Part shown: positions 49,503 to 61,999 of the stretch, piece after piece
How positions within the stretch are numbered: the first letter of the stretch is position 1
How the letters are laid out: each line of letters opens with the position of its first letter
From: Mimachlamys varia
Taxonomy: Eukaryota; Mollusca; Bivalvia; Pectinida; Pectinidae
Length of the DNA stretch: 64,000 bases
Assembly (NCBI GenBank): GCA_947623455.1
Contig: OX392532.1
Location: 2,108,001-2,172,000, forward strand
Direction of reading: 5' to 3'
Program-made: the position numbers and the translations under genes
Notes under the pieces: generated by a model
The model's input: only the letters and a program-made list of their open reading frames with translations
What the model was told of the DNA's origin: nothing
Databases searched by the model: none

Positions 49503-49872
49503 ATGCACATTTTAAATAACCATTAAATTAACTGTCTTTGTATATAAACTTCTTTGAATTCATTCTGTTATATGTAAATATAAACTTTCTGCTTCTATGT
49601 TACTTATTTATCGTACGTACATGTATGTGTAAAATACAAATACAGGCTTATAAGCCTGCTGTCTAATTCTTGTATTGATACATATGTATATTGTTTCTAA
49701 TAATACATGTTTACTGCGTTTCATAGAATCAACAATAAACTAGTTTTAAATATAAACATACCAGTGAACCATAATGTGCTGACTACTCCTGACATTTATC
49801 ATGATACGTATGATCGCATCCTTCCTGTGTCAATAAACTATCATACATTTTCTTCTAATGATATCTGAAAAA

Positions 49873-49985
49873 AATTAAGGAATATCGAAACGTTAACAAA
49901 ATCATAATCCGAACTCAAAATCGATTAAACTAGAAGCAAAATAGAAACAAAGGAAAAATTTCTTTGGAGATCTTTGTAAAACCTA
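49873..49985 (+). repeat. R1 repeat, 5' end only
   Basis: The piece starts AAGGAATATCGAAACG and continues TTAACAAAATCATAATCCGA, ACTCAAAATCGATTAAACTA and GGAGATCTTTGTAAAA, then stops before the GACCAGGTG block. Confidence 0.75.
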
Positions 49986-49989
49986 TTAC

Positions 49990-51518
49990 TTTTGTGTACA
50001 AAATTTTCTCAAATATATTATTGCATATCATACCATGTCACTGTCTATTCTGTGAATGTTTTATAATCAATAAACAAATGGTAAATCCTGTCATTTAATC
50101 TGTTTTCCTTCGTATAATAACAACCTGATCCTCCCCCGTATCCAGCGTACCTACCTTAACCATAGTACCCGGGTACTAAGGTAAAAGACAACACAATTTA
50201 TGCCCAATTTCTTTTTGCTCGATAATGCAATATAATTTGTTGAGATATAAATAATTATTGACTTCCGGTGTGTATAAAATATGTGATAGCCCGAGAAGCG
50301 TAATGATTCTCTAATCTATATTTACAAATTAACGCTGCCTGGTTTTTCAATCTTCCCGTTATACATTTTACTCTAGTGAATTTAATCTGGCAAACAGCCA
50401 TCTTACTTGATTTCCGTACAAATCTGCAAAATCAATCGTGTCCGGGGTTAAGAAAATACGTGTGTACAGATAAACGTTTCACATGTTGAAGCCAAATCTG
50501 TTTGTCTACAATGTCTAACATATGTTTGATATCTTATCGGATCCTCAAAATTTAACGTTAAACATCTAATGAACAATAATTTAGAAATGTTCAAAGGGTT
50601 TGTGATCAACTAAGTATAACAGTACAGTGTTACAGTCTGTAATATATATATCAAAGGTTAATTATAAAACTGACCTGTAAGAGATAATAAGTACGATTAA
50701 GTATTTCCAATACATAGAATGATCAGAAATTAATTGTGTTCATTTCATTACTCTCTACATTTCGTACCAATTTTCAAACATTAATTGTTTTCAGAATATT
50801 AATAGAATACATGCACTTCATAAAGAAAAGAAATATGGCATTATCTTGGTAACTTTTAAGGAGTTGTGTATAAAAATGGATTTTATAAGAATGCTTTTAC
50901 TGCACGTATTTCACAAAACATATTTTATAAACCTCCTGACTTATATTACGATACTATATTTCAATAGAAATACTTTTACAAATCTCTTTTCTTGTGAACT
51001 GTGTCTGTGTCATTACATGTATGAATTTACATCGACTCATTGGTCGGGGCGAGCATTGATAATAGGTTGTCAGTAATCGTATCTAACTTATTAGAAATGT
51101 AACGCTACAGCTTAGTCTACTTTACTAATGCATATCTAAGATATCGTAAAAGGAAAAAACGTAGTACAAAGATCACTTAATCTGTGCCATTTATATTTTT
51201 CACACAGTGGTTGGTTGCTAGTGTGCACAGTGCACATAGTCTCACCCTGATAGAGTTAGCGATCGCTGACGGGGCGATATCGGGCACGTGGCCTGCATCA
51301 CCCTACCGGCGGGGAGAGCTGGAGGTCATGTGTCATCACGATAGGTCATTATAGTTCAGTAAGCGCCATATATCACACATACGCTAGTACAAGTATTTAT
51401 TGAACAGAGGAAACGCTTACGACAAAATACCGTACGCATATGCTGAAGTGATTATTATAAGGGTACATTACGGACTTTCTTCAAATCACCTCGTACCACT
51501 ATTTCTTTTTAATGAACT
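49990..51518. other. No recognised feature
   Basis: This is AT-rich single-copy-looking sequence. A 76-codon frame at 50846 has no recognisable domain. A locally GC-richer stretch (51230-51350) shows no gene signature that I can name. Confidence 0.35.
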
Positions 51519-51756
51519 GGGCCCTGTTGTTCAATAGGTGATAAGCTTAATGAATGTTTAAGGACATTTTCGGCCTTTAATAATTCTGTCCATGAATAAG
51601 TTACAACCCTGCAATTTTACATGTTTATTGAACCTACAGGATCTGTGACATCTTAAAAGTTTTAAATAATTCATTGATTTCGTTTCCAAGTTAAAGGAGA
51701 AATAACATCTGCATTAATCCCTGATTAAGCTAATAACCTTTTAAACAACTGAACCC
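51519..51756. mobile_element. MITE with long imperfect inverted repeats (238 bp)
   Basis: The left end GGGCCCTGTTGTTCAATAGG, then TGATAAGCTTAATGAATG, pairs with the complement of the right end, which reads GGGTTCAGTTGTTTAAAAGG and TTATTAGCTTAATCAGGGA. The arms are about 38 bp and the interior is non-coding. It belongs to a common animal MITE type with GGGCCC(T/C)GTTGTTCAA termini. Confidence 0.7.
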
Positions 51757-52150
51757 ATGTTATCACGATAGTAAATATGTTGATGAATGATGCACGTATC
51801 TACACACTATAGCTGCTGATACTGGACTCGGTAATGAATTATCAGTCCACTATGAACGTCTATAACAATGGAGGTATTTGATAAGGGTTAAAGGGGAAAT
51901 GTCATCATCGACTCTGCAATATTAGCAAAGCAAACTGCGAAAAATGTAAATAACATGTGCAAATACTGATATCATTTATAATGAATAAGAAACGGATTTG
52001 TGAGGTGAACTGATGAAAGAGAGAGTTCCCATGCTGTACCCTCAGTGGTGTGTGTTATTAAGTGGTATCCCGGCTGTTAGTAACAGCGGTCAATCACGAT
52101 TTAAATAAAGGTGTTTTATGAATTAAATGATCGGTATGACACAGAGGGTG
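51757..52150. other. No recognised feature
   Basis: Sequence upstream of the putative promoter at 52.16 kb; no repeat family recognised. Confidence 0.35.
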
Positions 52151-52157
52151 GAAGTAC

Positions 52158-52171
52158 TCACGCATGCGCAG
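52158..52171. promoter_or_regulatory. NRF1-like palindromic site
   Basis: TCACGCATGCGCAG contains TGCGCATGCG on the minus strand, a match to the NRF1 consensus (YGCGCAYGCGCR) with one end relaxed. It lies about 145 bp upstream of the ATG of the signal-peptide exon, a usual place for this promoter element. Confidence 0.5.
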
Positions 52172-52206
52172 TAAAGTTAGCTAACGTATCTGCATACCGA
52201 TAAACC

Positions 52207-52223
52207 TATATGTATATATGCAT
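52207..52223 (+). promoter_or_regulatory. TATA-like sequence
   Basis: TATATGTATATATGCAT lies 91 bp before the ATG at 52314. If it is used, transcription would begin near 52240, leaving a 5' UTR of about 70 nt. Confidence 0.35.
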
Positions 52224-52313
52224 GCCCAATACTGAGCGAATCTTTCTCCTCTGTAACAGGTCTGACGGGGCGTTATTCTAGTACCGGTCAAATTGGTGAA
52301 ACTGTCTACCATC

Positions 52314-52377
52314 ATGTCTTCAATTGGAAATAATTGCTTGTTGATATTTGGCCTTTTCACCTTTTCAAGTGCTTCAG
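52314..52377 (+). CDS. Signal-peptide first exon of an unidentified secreted protein
   Basis: ATG in the context ACCATCATGT opens a 21-codon frame, MSSIGNNCLLIFGLFTFSSAS, followed by one base and a good GTAAGC donor. It has a short polar n-region, a hydrophobic core (CLLIFGLFTF) and a small-residue end (SSAS) suited to signal peptidase. No downstream exon was found up to 64000, so the product is unknown. The phase-1 ending is the phase needed by the first visible exon of the carbonic-anhydrase-related gene at 3255. A tandem paralogue with the same architecture is therefore conceivable but not shown. Chance occurrence remains possible because the exon is short. Confidence 0.55.
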
Positions 52378-53595
52378 GTAAGCATTTAAATATTCAAATA
52401 GTTTATACATTCTTTCCTACATTTTTTATTTCTTTTACTTTTTTTTACTTTATTTTATTTTAAATCATAAAGACTTCATTTCAGTACATGTATGATTTAA
52501 TATACTTTATTTTATCATGTTTTTAATTTTATTTACTTTATTTAATATCATTATGATTAAATATGCTTTTTGTGTTATATTATAACATAATTTGCTGACT
52601 AATAAAAAATAGAATAAAAAATTATTTTTTACAGTTTTTAACAAGCCAATAACTATGGTATGGGCTTTTCTAAACTGTTTCATATTATATGAAGTGACCA
52701 GATATAACTGTACTGAGTATTGTCTCTCCGATAACGAGCGTGTTCGCTCCACTGATATGTGTATTTGTTGAAATAGTTTAAGATATTTAAAACTCTGCGT
52801 TACTCAAACAGAGGACAAGTACATTTATGTACCTTATTATTAACATAACCGGTATAAATCTCTTACCTGATATTATCGTATGTCAGTTTTGTGATTTTAT
52901 AATCTGCAGTATTTCGTAACTGGAATTATAAAAATGTATCGATCGATTTGTCGGGGAAGAAGTGCTGAGGGACATTAAAATGTCGGGTATAAGAGTGTCC
53001 CCCACACGGCAGGTCAAGGTAACATTGAGGACAGGTTTCTTACCGTATTAATGATAAGTCCGCGTCCCCTGTCTGGTTTTCTTATCAGCGTTATATTGTA
53101 CTCACGCCTGCACATAAGACGGACCTCGTAGGGAGATCATCAAATTGCGTAGGGTATACGTAACGTCCTGTTTCTCGATACTACTTTTTACGGTGTGTTG
53201 CAAAAATGCGTTTAGTCTATTATAATTTTTACATTAATAAATCTTGAATGTATTATAATATTGGGTACTAAAGATATACCCTCCCGCGCTGTAGTAAAAG
53301 TCGTATTCTTTTAACGCTGTGATACCGAGGACATAGCGCTAACAAGTGTCTGCCAGCATCTCACTCCCCGGTCTCTATCGAAGGTGACAGACTCGAGTAA
53401 CAGACCCATCCACAGCGTAAGTTGTGGATTACTACTGGGAGATAACGTCAATATAAATCTACATAGACTTGGGGTATTTACATAAGTATACAGTTAGGTA
53501 ATACCTTACGACACATGTCGCCCCTTCAGTGGACAACCTGTTCTATTTCCTCGGGATCCAGATTTGGATCTCTGACACCACAGACACATACTCTA
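52378..53595. other. Putative intron; no feature recognised
   Basis: If the exon at 52314-52377 is real, this is the start of its first intron. Splice-acceptor-like CAG sites at about 53090 and 53527 lead into frames that close quickly or run into R1 sequence. Confidence 0.3.
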
Positions 53596-53697
53596 ACACT
53601 GTCGTTGATGATGCAGAAAACGTTTACTCTTCCGGCACACTGGGTCGTATTTTCTTGTACTTTACAAGGTTCCCCGTATAAATCGTACTTTTGTTGA
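53596..53697 (-). repeat. R1 fragment
   Basis: Read on +, GTTGATGATGCAGAAAACGT, TTACTCTTCCGGCACACTGG, TTTTCTTGTACTTTACAAGG and TTCCCCGTATAAATCGT correspond to the R1 middle block in reverse. Confidence 0.7.
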
Positions 53698-53879
53698 AAG
53701 TTAGGACAGGATGTTGATAATATCGGTGATTAATCTACATGCAAATCCTTAGTCTTATATTCGTAAAATTAAAATGGGGCGCATAGAATTTCTGGAAAAG
53801 CTTCAGTTTAACATTCTGTGATTCATTGGTTTTAGCAATGTTAATGCAACAATATTTGAAAAAAAAATATGTTTAAAAT

Positions 53880-54070
53880 GATTTGACAAAGATTTACATG
53901 GCGGGTCTTGTCGAAGACGCAGAAGACGCTTATTCTTCCGGAACACCTGGTCTCATTTCATTGTTCTTTTTTAATGGTCTCCGTATAAGTCTTTCTTTTG
54001 TTCAGATTCTGCTGCTAGTTTAATCAATATTGAGTTAGGAATTTGGATTTTTTAACGCTTCGGTATTCTG
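53880..54070 (-). repeat. R1 fragment
   Basis: Read on +, TTTACATGGCGGGTCTTGTC, GAAGACGCAGAAGACGCTTA, TTCTTCCGGAACACCTGGTC and TTAACGCTTCGGTATTCTGT give the R1 middle block through to its 5' boundary, reversed. It lies 180 bp from the previous fragment in the same orientation. Confidence 0.75.
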
Positions 54071-55600
54071 TGATAATTTTGTGGAATGAAAAAAAGACAA
54101 TATTTTACAACACTGTGATTCATAGCCCTCCATACGTACTTCCTACTAACAGAAATGGTTTGATCGGAACGTGTAGATTGGTGGGAATGTGTCATCACAA
54201 CAAATGTTATACAAACTCTCCAAACAACGCCTCCGCGTGTACGATTGTTTAGGCTGCCATCTTTACACAGCAATATATGTGAGGCACGTGTTGTGTCGTC
54301 ATAGACCTCAAGTTGTCAGTTTCTCAAGATTTAGGAGAATTCCACGTCTTCATATAGTAGACTGTTCTGGCCGCACACCGGACAGACTTGAGTCAAACTG
54401 TACAACTGTTGTGTCATGGCACAAAAAACATCTTCTCCCATGTTTTTACGTAACATATTAGGAGAAATTTTCTCAAACAATGAGGGCCTTCCTATAATAA
54501 TTGTTTTGTAAAAGGATATATCCCTTTTTTAATCATGAAATCTTCTTTACGACAGAGACAGACATTTTTTCCAGGATTTATACACAAATGACGATAGGTT
54601 GTGATTTGCTACATGGTGTAAATGTTAGATATTTTCCTCCTAAAGAGCGGATCTGTATAAACCTTCCTTTTGTCATAGTGTTTGTAAAACTTGTATACAG
54701 ACAGCTAATGTTCAAAATTAAAATAAAAAGCTGTTCTTCCAACATAACTTGGAACTTTAGAGCAGGCTTTGAATAGGAATCAACAGCCATTCAATTCAAC
54801 GCTCAATTCCTGTTGCTTGGAAGTTCAAGCCAAATAAATCTTGAGTTGATCTGTCTTTCATCAGAGCTTGAATTTACAAATTGCACTATAAATACAATCA
54901 TAATTAACGTTAACTCCAAAACCGTCTCCTTTCGTAAAAACGTAATGTTCAAAGAATGTTTTTATGATTTGATCAAGAGCTTTACACATTTCGTTTCCAT
55001 TGAGGTATATTAGTGGACATGATGTGTCGGTGATATCAGTAACTGATTGTAAAGATACAGTTATTATTTTTACTTTACCTCATTAACGTTCGTTTGCTTG
55101 TTTATGTATTGACGTAAGCAAGTCCATATGCACTTGACAACATGTACGTATGAATAGCACGTATTAGACTTATTCAAGCTCACGAGCAGTTAAATAATCA
55201 AATGAATTAAAAGACATCCGTATTAATAAAATCAGCAAATCCTTATGAAAATAACTGCATCATTTTAACAAAATCACAGCAGTATTCAGTCGTAAATTCA
55301 TTACAATGGTAATGTATAATTACAACGGCGATATGTTCGTATTACGGTTCTAGTTATTTTGGTGATATCATTACTTTCTGTATTATCCAGCCACCGTGTG
55401 GTAAATATTTTGGTACTCCTGGCCGCTGGTACAATCTTAATTGATTGTGTTTCCTAACACTACCAATAAACCGTTCATCCTATATCAGTGCTCACTACTG
55501 GTTGATCTGATGGTCATTACTCCGAATGAAAGGAGACCGTAGCACCTAAAGGCAGGCGATAAAATAGTTAAAACAATTACGTTCCATTCATGGAATACAC
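54071..55600. other. No recognised feature
   Basis: Several overlapping frames of 60-91 codons on both strands show no domain I recognise. On the minus strand near 54375 a short CPVCGQN stretch looks zinc-knuckle-like but stands alone. Confidence 0.3.
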
Positions 55601-55608
55601 CACGGCCT

Positions 55609-55730
55609 TCTTCGCAAAATCTATCTTTTTTGGCACCAGACATTCCACAAAATCTATCTACTGTGGCACCAGACTTTCCACAAAATCTATCTACTGTGGC
55701 ACCAGACTTTCCACAAAATCCGTTTTAGTT
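55609..55730. repeat. 33-bp tandem repeat, about 3.5 copies
   Basis: The unit is CTGTGGCACCAGACTTTCCA then CAAAATCTATCTA (33 bp). It is a short array 280 bp upstream of the 63-bp array. Confidence 0.85.
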
Positions 55731-56011
55731 GGTTTAGGTTGGATAGGGAAAAAAATAACATGTTTGCTTACATGGTACAAACGTCATCGCTCTGAAAAGA
55801 AAAAGATTAAGGAAATCAAAAAGAGTCTCGTCTGGGTAGAAATATTGCAAAACAACGTTTGCTAACACAGCATGCTTGCTGTCAAAAGTTTGCAACCGAA
55901 AATTTAGAATTGCAATCATTGGCTTCATATAAAGCTCCCTAACAAATTCCCGCAAAGCTCCGGAGGTGCTGAAAGAGTGGCAGCTGTGCAGTAAGAGACA
56001 ACAGATTAATC

Positions 56012-57022
56012 TTAATTATACCTGATTTGTACCGTACCACATGGCTCCGAGGTGCATGTACAATTGTATCTTTTATAATTATACCTGATTTGTACCGTAC
56101 CACATGGCTCCGAGGTGCATGTACAATTGTATCTTTTATAATTATACCTGATTTGTACCGTACCACATGGCTCCGAGGTACATGTACAATTGTATCTTTT
56201 ATAAATATACCTGAGTTGTACCGTACCACTTGGCTCCGAGGTGCATGTACAATTGTATCTTTTATAATTATACCTGATTTGTACCGTACCACATGGCTCC
56301 GAGGTGCATGTACAAATGTATCTGTTTTAATTATACCTGATTTGTACCGTACCACTTGGCTCCGAGGTGCATGTACAATTGTATCTTTTATAATTATACC
56401 TGATTTGTACCGTACCACATGGCTCCGAGGTGTATGTACAATTGTATATTTTATAATTATACCTGATTTGTACCGTACCACATGGCTCCGAGGTACATGT
56501 ACAAATGCATCTTTTAAAATTATACCTGATTTGTACCGTAACACATGGGTCCGAGGTGCATGTACAAATTTATCTTTTATAATTATACCTGATTTGTACC
56601 GTACCACATGGCTCCGAGGTACATGTACAAATTTATCTTTTATAATTATACCTGATTTGTACCGTACTACATGGCTCCGAGGTACATGTACAATTATATC
56701 TTTTATAATTATACCTGATTTGTACCGTAACACATGGGTCCGAGGTGCATGTACAAATGTATCTTTTATAATTATACCTGATTTGTACCGTACCACTTGG
56801 CTCCGAGGTACATGTACAAATTTATCTTTTATAATTATACCTGATTTGTACCGTACTACATGGCTCCGAGGTACATGTACAATTATATCTTTTATAATTA
56901 TACCTGATTTGTACCGTAACACATGGGTCCGAGGTGCATGTACAAATGTATCATTTATAATTATACCTGATTTGTACCATAAAACATGGATCCGAGGTAC
57001 ATGTACAATTGGATCTTTTATA
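56012..57022. repeat. 63-bp minisatellite, 16 copies
   Basis: The unit contains ACCACATGGCTCCGAGGTGC, ATGTACAATTGTATCTTTTA and TAATTATACCTGATTTGTACCGT (63 bp). A three-unit (189-bp) higher-order block recurs in the right half, marked by AACACATGGGTCC, TACCACTTGG and TACTACATGG variants. Because 63 is 21 codons and the units lack stops, long frames are open on both strands (365 codons on +, 327 on -) through the same DNA. The right edge runs straight into an R1 copy. Confidence 0.94.
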
Positions 57023-57039
57023 TGCAGATATATATCAGC

Positions 57040-57455
57040 TGCTGACGATCAAACTTACGGCACAGGGATTCGAGGGATTCAGGTTGATGAAGACTATGGC
57101 AAAGTTTTATGGTCGCCATCTTGATCTCATTGAGAATGTTCTGTATCTTTGTTTGATATGAATATGGACGTTTTTGAGTTTGCTCATTAGTGCGTTTATT
57201 TGTGATTGATAATGATACCTCGGTTCCCATTTTGAGGACTTGATGTTAACTTGGATGTGACCAAATGTTTACCTGGCGGATATCGTCGAAGAAGCAGAAA
57301 ACGCTTACACTTCCGGAACACCTGGTCTTTCTTTCTTGTACTGTTACGATGGTCTCCATGTAAATCTTTCCTTTGTTCATATTTTGCCTCTAGTTTAAAT
57401 TGATTTTAAGTTCGGATTATGGTTTTGTTGACGCATTGGTAATCTCTGATATCTT
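57040..57455 (-). repeat. R1 interspersed repeat, near complete
   Basis: Read on + it runs from CAGCTGCTGACGATCAAACT, ATTCGAGGGATTCAGGTTGA and TATGGTCGCCATCTTGATCT, through GGAACACCTGGTC, to the 5' boundary TTGACGCATTGGTAATCTCT. It is one of the best-preserved copies. Confidence 0.8.
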
Positions 57456-57584
57456 TACACACGTGGAGTCTAAGACACTACTAAATATTGCAATATTTCA
57501 TAATCTAATCAAACATTGAGACTAGATAAATAATTTCGTTAAGCTGCATGGTATATTTTGATATTATACTGTAACGATGACGTA

Positions 57585-57632
57585 ACACACACATATGCTG
57601 TATTTTTTAAATTTAAGTCAATGTATAATGTT
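57585..57632 (-). repeat. Tail fragment of the hammerhead-bearing repeat
   Basis: CACACATATGCTGTATTTTT then TAAATTTAAGTCAATGTATA resembles the minus-oriented tail (CACAAACATATGCTGCACCT, TTTAAATTTAGTAATAGATA) at 49.35 kb. No ribozyme core is present. Confidence 0.4.
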
Positions 57633-58309
57633 AAGTGGTAATCGTATTGTGGCAATTTTGGCGCTAAACTCATTGCACTAATGTATTATAGCGTTAATTG
57701 CAGTTTCTGCACATTGCTTTCTACAAGTATTTTCAGTGCGCCAATTCAGTAGTGCGTTTATCTGTATTAATTTCCTTGTATGTTCAAATTTAAGTGCGCC
57801 AAAATGAGTATGATGAGCTACATATCATTAATTAGTAATTATTTTGTCGGCCCATATCATATTCATTAACACGATACCTGATCTTAATAGACATAACACA
57901 TTTTTATCGCAGTCCAACTGTCAACTACATATAAATAAAACAATAATATGACAAACAAGGTTATCGCAATGTACACAAGAATCTGACATGATGTATTTAC
58001 ACTGTGATAAAGGTCATCAGATCAGAAGATTCGGTCTAACATTACAGTATACTTATCACATAGTATCAAACTGGCTATAGGTCAATGTCACTTAAAGACA
58101 AACTAAGCTTGACTTCATTATGTTATGTTTATTTAAGCAATGAATGTTTGAGCAAATGCAGTTATGGCCATATAGCATACAGTGTCATTGATTACAAACT
58201 AAGTTCAGCTCCGTATGTAAAGTTTGTCAGTGTAAGAGTTTTGTGTTATAAACCCATACAAAGTCTGCTAAATAGTCACGACATACATTTACTAGTTATA
58301 TAGCACTGT

Positions 58310-58890
58310 CAAAAAAATCAGAGAATCCCAAAGCGTCAATAAAACCATAATCAAAGCCGATTAAACTAGAGGCAAACTAGGAAAATAGGAAATATTTACA
58401 TGGAAACTCTCGCAAAAGCACAAGGGAATAAGACCAGGTGTTCCGGAAGAGTAAGCGTCTTCTGCTTCATCGACGACACTCGCCATGTAAATCTATGTCA
58501 CATCCAAGTGAACATCAAATTCTCAAAACGAGAACCGAGTATCATTGTCAATCATAACAAGTAAACACACAAATGAGCATTCTCAAAAACGTCCATCTTC
58601 ATATCACTGAAAGATACAGAATATTTCCCAATGAGACAAAGATAGCGACCATAAAACGTGCCCATAAACTGATCAACCTGAATCTCTCGAATCCTTGTGT
58701 TGTTAGTTTGTCAGCAGTCGACATCGATCACGAATATCACGTACCTAGAGCGAGCCCTAGAATATCGAATCAACTGCGGCATGTAAACACCATTGAAGAA
58801 ATGGGGATGTTACTATCAAGAAAGGGAAAGTTAACGATCGGAAAATCGAAATCATTACATTTATCGTATATGTGTAGCTTAGTAGTAATT
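58310..58890 (+). repeat. R1 interspersed repeat, longest copy
   Basis: The order of blocks is AGAGAATCCCAAAGCGTC, AAGACCAGGTGTTCCGGAAG, CATCGACGACACTCGCCATG, CAATCATAACAAGTAAACAC, AAAACGTCCATCTTCATATC, GACAAAGATAGCGACCATAA, GTCAGCAGTCGACATCGATC and CAACTGCGGCATGTAAACAC. This copy and the one at 48.4 kb define a repeat of about 550 bp or more. Its 108-codon frame is not conserved in other copies. Confidence 0.82.
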
Positions 58891-61320
58891 GTGCTTTAAT
58901 TTGTTATTTCGAACAGTTTTTTAATAGTCAATCAAGTGCTGACATCATTGACATTGAGAAATGTAAATTAACACCATAAGGCGTGCAAGCGTACACTGGT
59001 GTGTTTGCATGTTCAAATGTACAGCTATGTCATTCAATAAGATCATAAAACCCTATAAAAATAATAAAATACTTCAATTTACGATTTTAAATGTTCAAGT
59101 TTTCTCTGCTTTAATATGCAGATATATTTGATATCTACATATCCGCCTTGTAAACAGTTACTGACGAAATCTCAAATGTTGGATTAAGATTTATTTATTT
59201 CAACCAATGAACATTCTGTACGATATTGCAGACTTTGGACTTGTTGTTGTAGTAGAAGTATGTTGTTTTAATTATATAACATAATCGCGTCTCACATTGC
59301 CCCGCGTTATTTCAGCAGTCCCCGTATTTATATATGGTATGCATTAGATACCGTAGTTACAGTCACATGCTTAGAACCATGTCTCGTCTAGTATGGAATT
59401 CAACGTCACAGTGTTCAAACAACGTATACCATGTAATACCATATAAATGTAAGGCTTTGGTGCCTTGTGCTTTTGACGTCGTGGTCAGTATTGTCTGAAC
59501 TGACGAAACTCAACGCCAAACACTCAAATAGGCCTTGTAATATAATACTATCGCTACGTTCCACCATTGCTTTGGTTAATATATACAATTCGACATCAAG
59601 CCCCGATTTTGTGTGTGATTTAACTTTGTGGTGAGCATTTGTTTTAGAAATCCGAAACATCCCTATACTAAGTAACTCGACTAAGCGCTTTGATTGGCCT
59701 TTGTGTTGAATTTGTCCTGACACGTGTTAGCAGCGTCTTTGCTTGACTTGTATTATATGTGAACGCTAATCTCTAAAATAGGTAATAAAATTCTGATGCG
59801 TTTCATTGAGAAATACAATTAACACTATAATCGGCTAAACGTTCAAGAACACTGTCCACACACAAGGGTTAGTGATTATAGGGATATTTCTAAAACATGG
59901 CAACAAAGTTAAATCATGAAGAAAATATAAAGTTCATTATGGAAGTTAATTTTAGTGTCACATATGTTAACACACATACTTACATGTACATTGTGTGACA
60001 CAACAAGAATGTGTGTTTTGCGCCTTCTTACCGGATATCTTCAGTCCTTCATAGTTTCACATCGTCCACCCTCTTATATCACTTTATTAAGGATTAAGTA
60101 TCCGAGGGAATTTGATACGTACTCTTTGTGTTATCATGATATCCCGCTTACTATCAATCGATTCTAAACAGAAAGTTATCATACTTTTTTGTAATAAAAT
60201 ATAGGCATTTCGTTAGGAAATAAATGGAAATGACATGCCTGGGGTAAATACGAACTGAATGACCAAACATGTTTTTGTTAAGAAAACTAGAAAATAAAAA
60301 CAAATTCATTTTGCACAAATCTTGAGCGTAGCTTTCTCCAGGTGAGGACAGTCTGTCCGTTGATGTCTTCTCGTGGACAACACTCGACAATTTAAATCCA
60401 AATTCATGAGAAAGGTGACCTGTCGATCCCTCCAAATTAGACATTAGAAACTTACAATGTGTGTTGCATTATATGCCGTAAGTAAAGGAAATTTTATTCC
60501 TATGGGCTGTATACTACTATCCGGTAACAGTTAAATGCTAAAGTGCATCGTTAAATACATGTAGATAGTTAAAACAAACTAATACGTCCTTCACGCTTAG
60601 TTTAAGCACCGGTATTGTACATGTACGTCAATTTTGACAAGGCCTTGCAAAATAACGTAACATTAACTATAAATTTCCTTCATGTGTTTACATGTAATGG
60701 TGAATTTGCAAAACGTTAAACCTGACTAGCCTTAGTAATGGCTGACATCTTATCATCATACACACGTATTGTGATCGATATGATAAGCCGGTGCGACCCT
60801 GTGTTTTTTTCGGATCCATGCCTCCTTACCCTGCAGGAGATCTAGATCTATAGGTTTTTTCTGGCCCATGCCACTTTGTTTCCAATAAGTGCCCCACAAA
60901 CCTTGTCTTTTTACTGGTTCAGTCAGTGTGCCCTTGTGAGACGCCCCATACTTTAGCTATCTTTTCCAGATGCCCAAGACGTTCTAGGATCCAACTGTTT
61001 CAAAGGTTTCTAGCCGTCTAACTCATGACAAGTCCGCTGGATTAGTGATTGATGATACAAATAAGCCAGATTTACAAATCGTTAATAATTGCCTAAGATT
61101 TTCAATCTTCAAAATATCAAAATACTTTTGAAAACAAAATTTGTGACTAATCGTGAACAATTCTACAGCACAATAAAGCGACCGGAAATGATAACGGTCA
61201 TTTTCCTTTAACTGATTATTTCACATATTTCCTCTGATAAATATTTAATAATTTTGTCAGTTTATTTAGAGTCTCTGTCAGGTGATGTACTGCAGTGTTT
61301 TGGATCACATAAATAGGTAA
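58891..61320. other. No recognised feature
   Basis: Frames of 70-102 codons at 59415 (-), 59955 (+) and 60154 (-) have no recognisable domain, and no splice-consistent exon chain was found. The segment 60790-61020 is GC-richer but has stops in all frames I followed. Confidence 0.35.
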
Positions 61321-61326
61321 CTAGAT

Positions 61327-61341
61327 GGGGGGGGGGGGGGG
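61327..61341. repeat. Poly-G run (15 G)
   Basis: An uninterrupted run of 15 G follows TAACTAGAT. Its length is error-prone in sequencing and probably polymorphic. Confidence 0.9.
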
Positions 61342-61398
61342 AATCATACGACGGGCATCGTACTTAATGGTCAGATAACAAACCGCTCTCTGACGTAC

Positions 61399-61471
61399 TA
61401 GATTGGTCCTTGTGATCCAGTGCATCCGTTAGATTGGTCCTTGTGATCTAGCACATCCGTTAGATTGGTCC
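61399..61471. repeat. 31-bp tandem repeat, 2.4 copies
   Basis: The unit starts TAGATTGGTCCTTGTGATC and continues CAGTGCATCCGT. Starts lie at 61399, 61430 and 61461. Confidence 0.85.
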
Positions 61472-61625
61472 ACTTCTGCTGGCCTATCAATCTTACTTGA
61501 GAATTATCGTAAGAATTATCATACACACTAGTATTTATCAAGATCATAAGACATTATCTGTTCATGTGTGTAAAGTACGTCCCATTACCGTACTCGTCAT
61601 ACATACAGTTAATCATTATCACCGT

Positions 61626-61731
61626 ATCTTGTTTGTATGATGGATACTGTACGTAGTCGTACACAGTATATAAGTATGATAGAATTATCTTGTTTGTGTG
61701 GTAGTCGTACACGGTAAATAAGTATGGTATT
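61626..61731. repeat. Imperfect direct duplication
   Basis: Two copies share TATCTTGTTTGT, GTAGTCGTACAC and AATAAGTATG or its near variants, with starts about 60 bp apart. Confidence 0.6.
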
Positions 61732-61999
61732 TTGTATGCAAGTGCATGGTATACATATATGATATATATTCTGTCTATATATAATATCTGTATACCATGC
61801 CCTAATGACCCACCCTGCTTCCTTGTTATATAAATTTAACGGTTTTGCTTGTCATCTCAAGACATTTCAATATTCATTTCACTGCAGGTTGCATCATACA
61901 TTGTACATGGTGAATGCAGAGTAAGCAGGTTCAATTTCAAATGATTTACCGAGTAAAAGTTAAATGTTTAAATATGTACATCTAAACCAAGGTCAGGTA

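Noticed and set aside
54052..54461. Overlapping frames with a CPVCGQN-like stretch and a VWRA motif on minus, suggesting a transposase or zinc finger
   Set aside because: The motifs are isolated and in different frames, with stops nearby and no inverted ends of a Tc1-type element.
58573..58899. 108-codon frame on +
   Set aside because: It lies wholly inside an R1 repeat, and the frame is broken in other copies.
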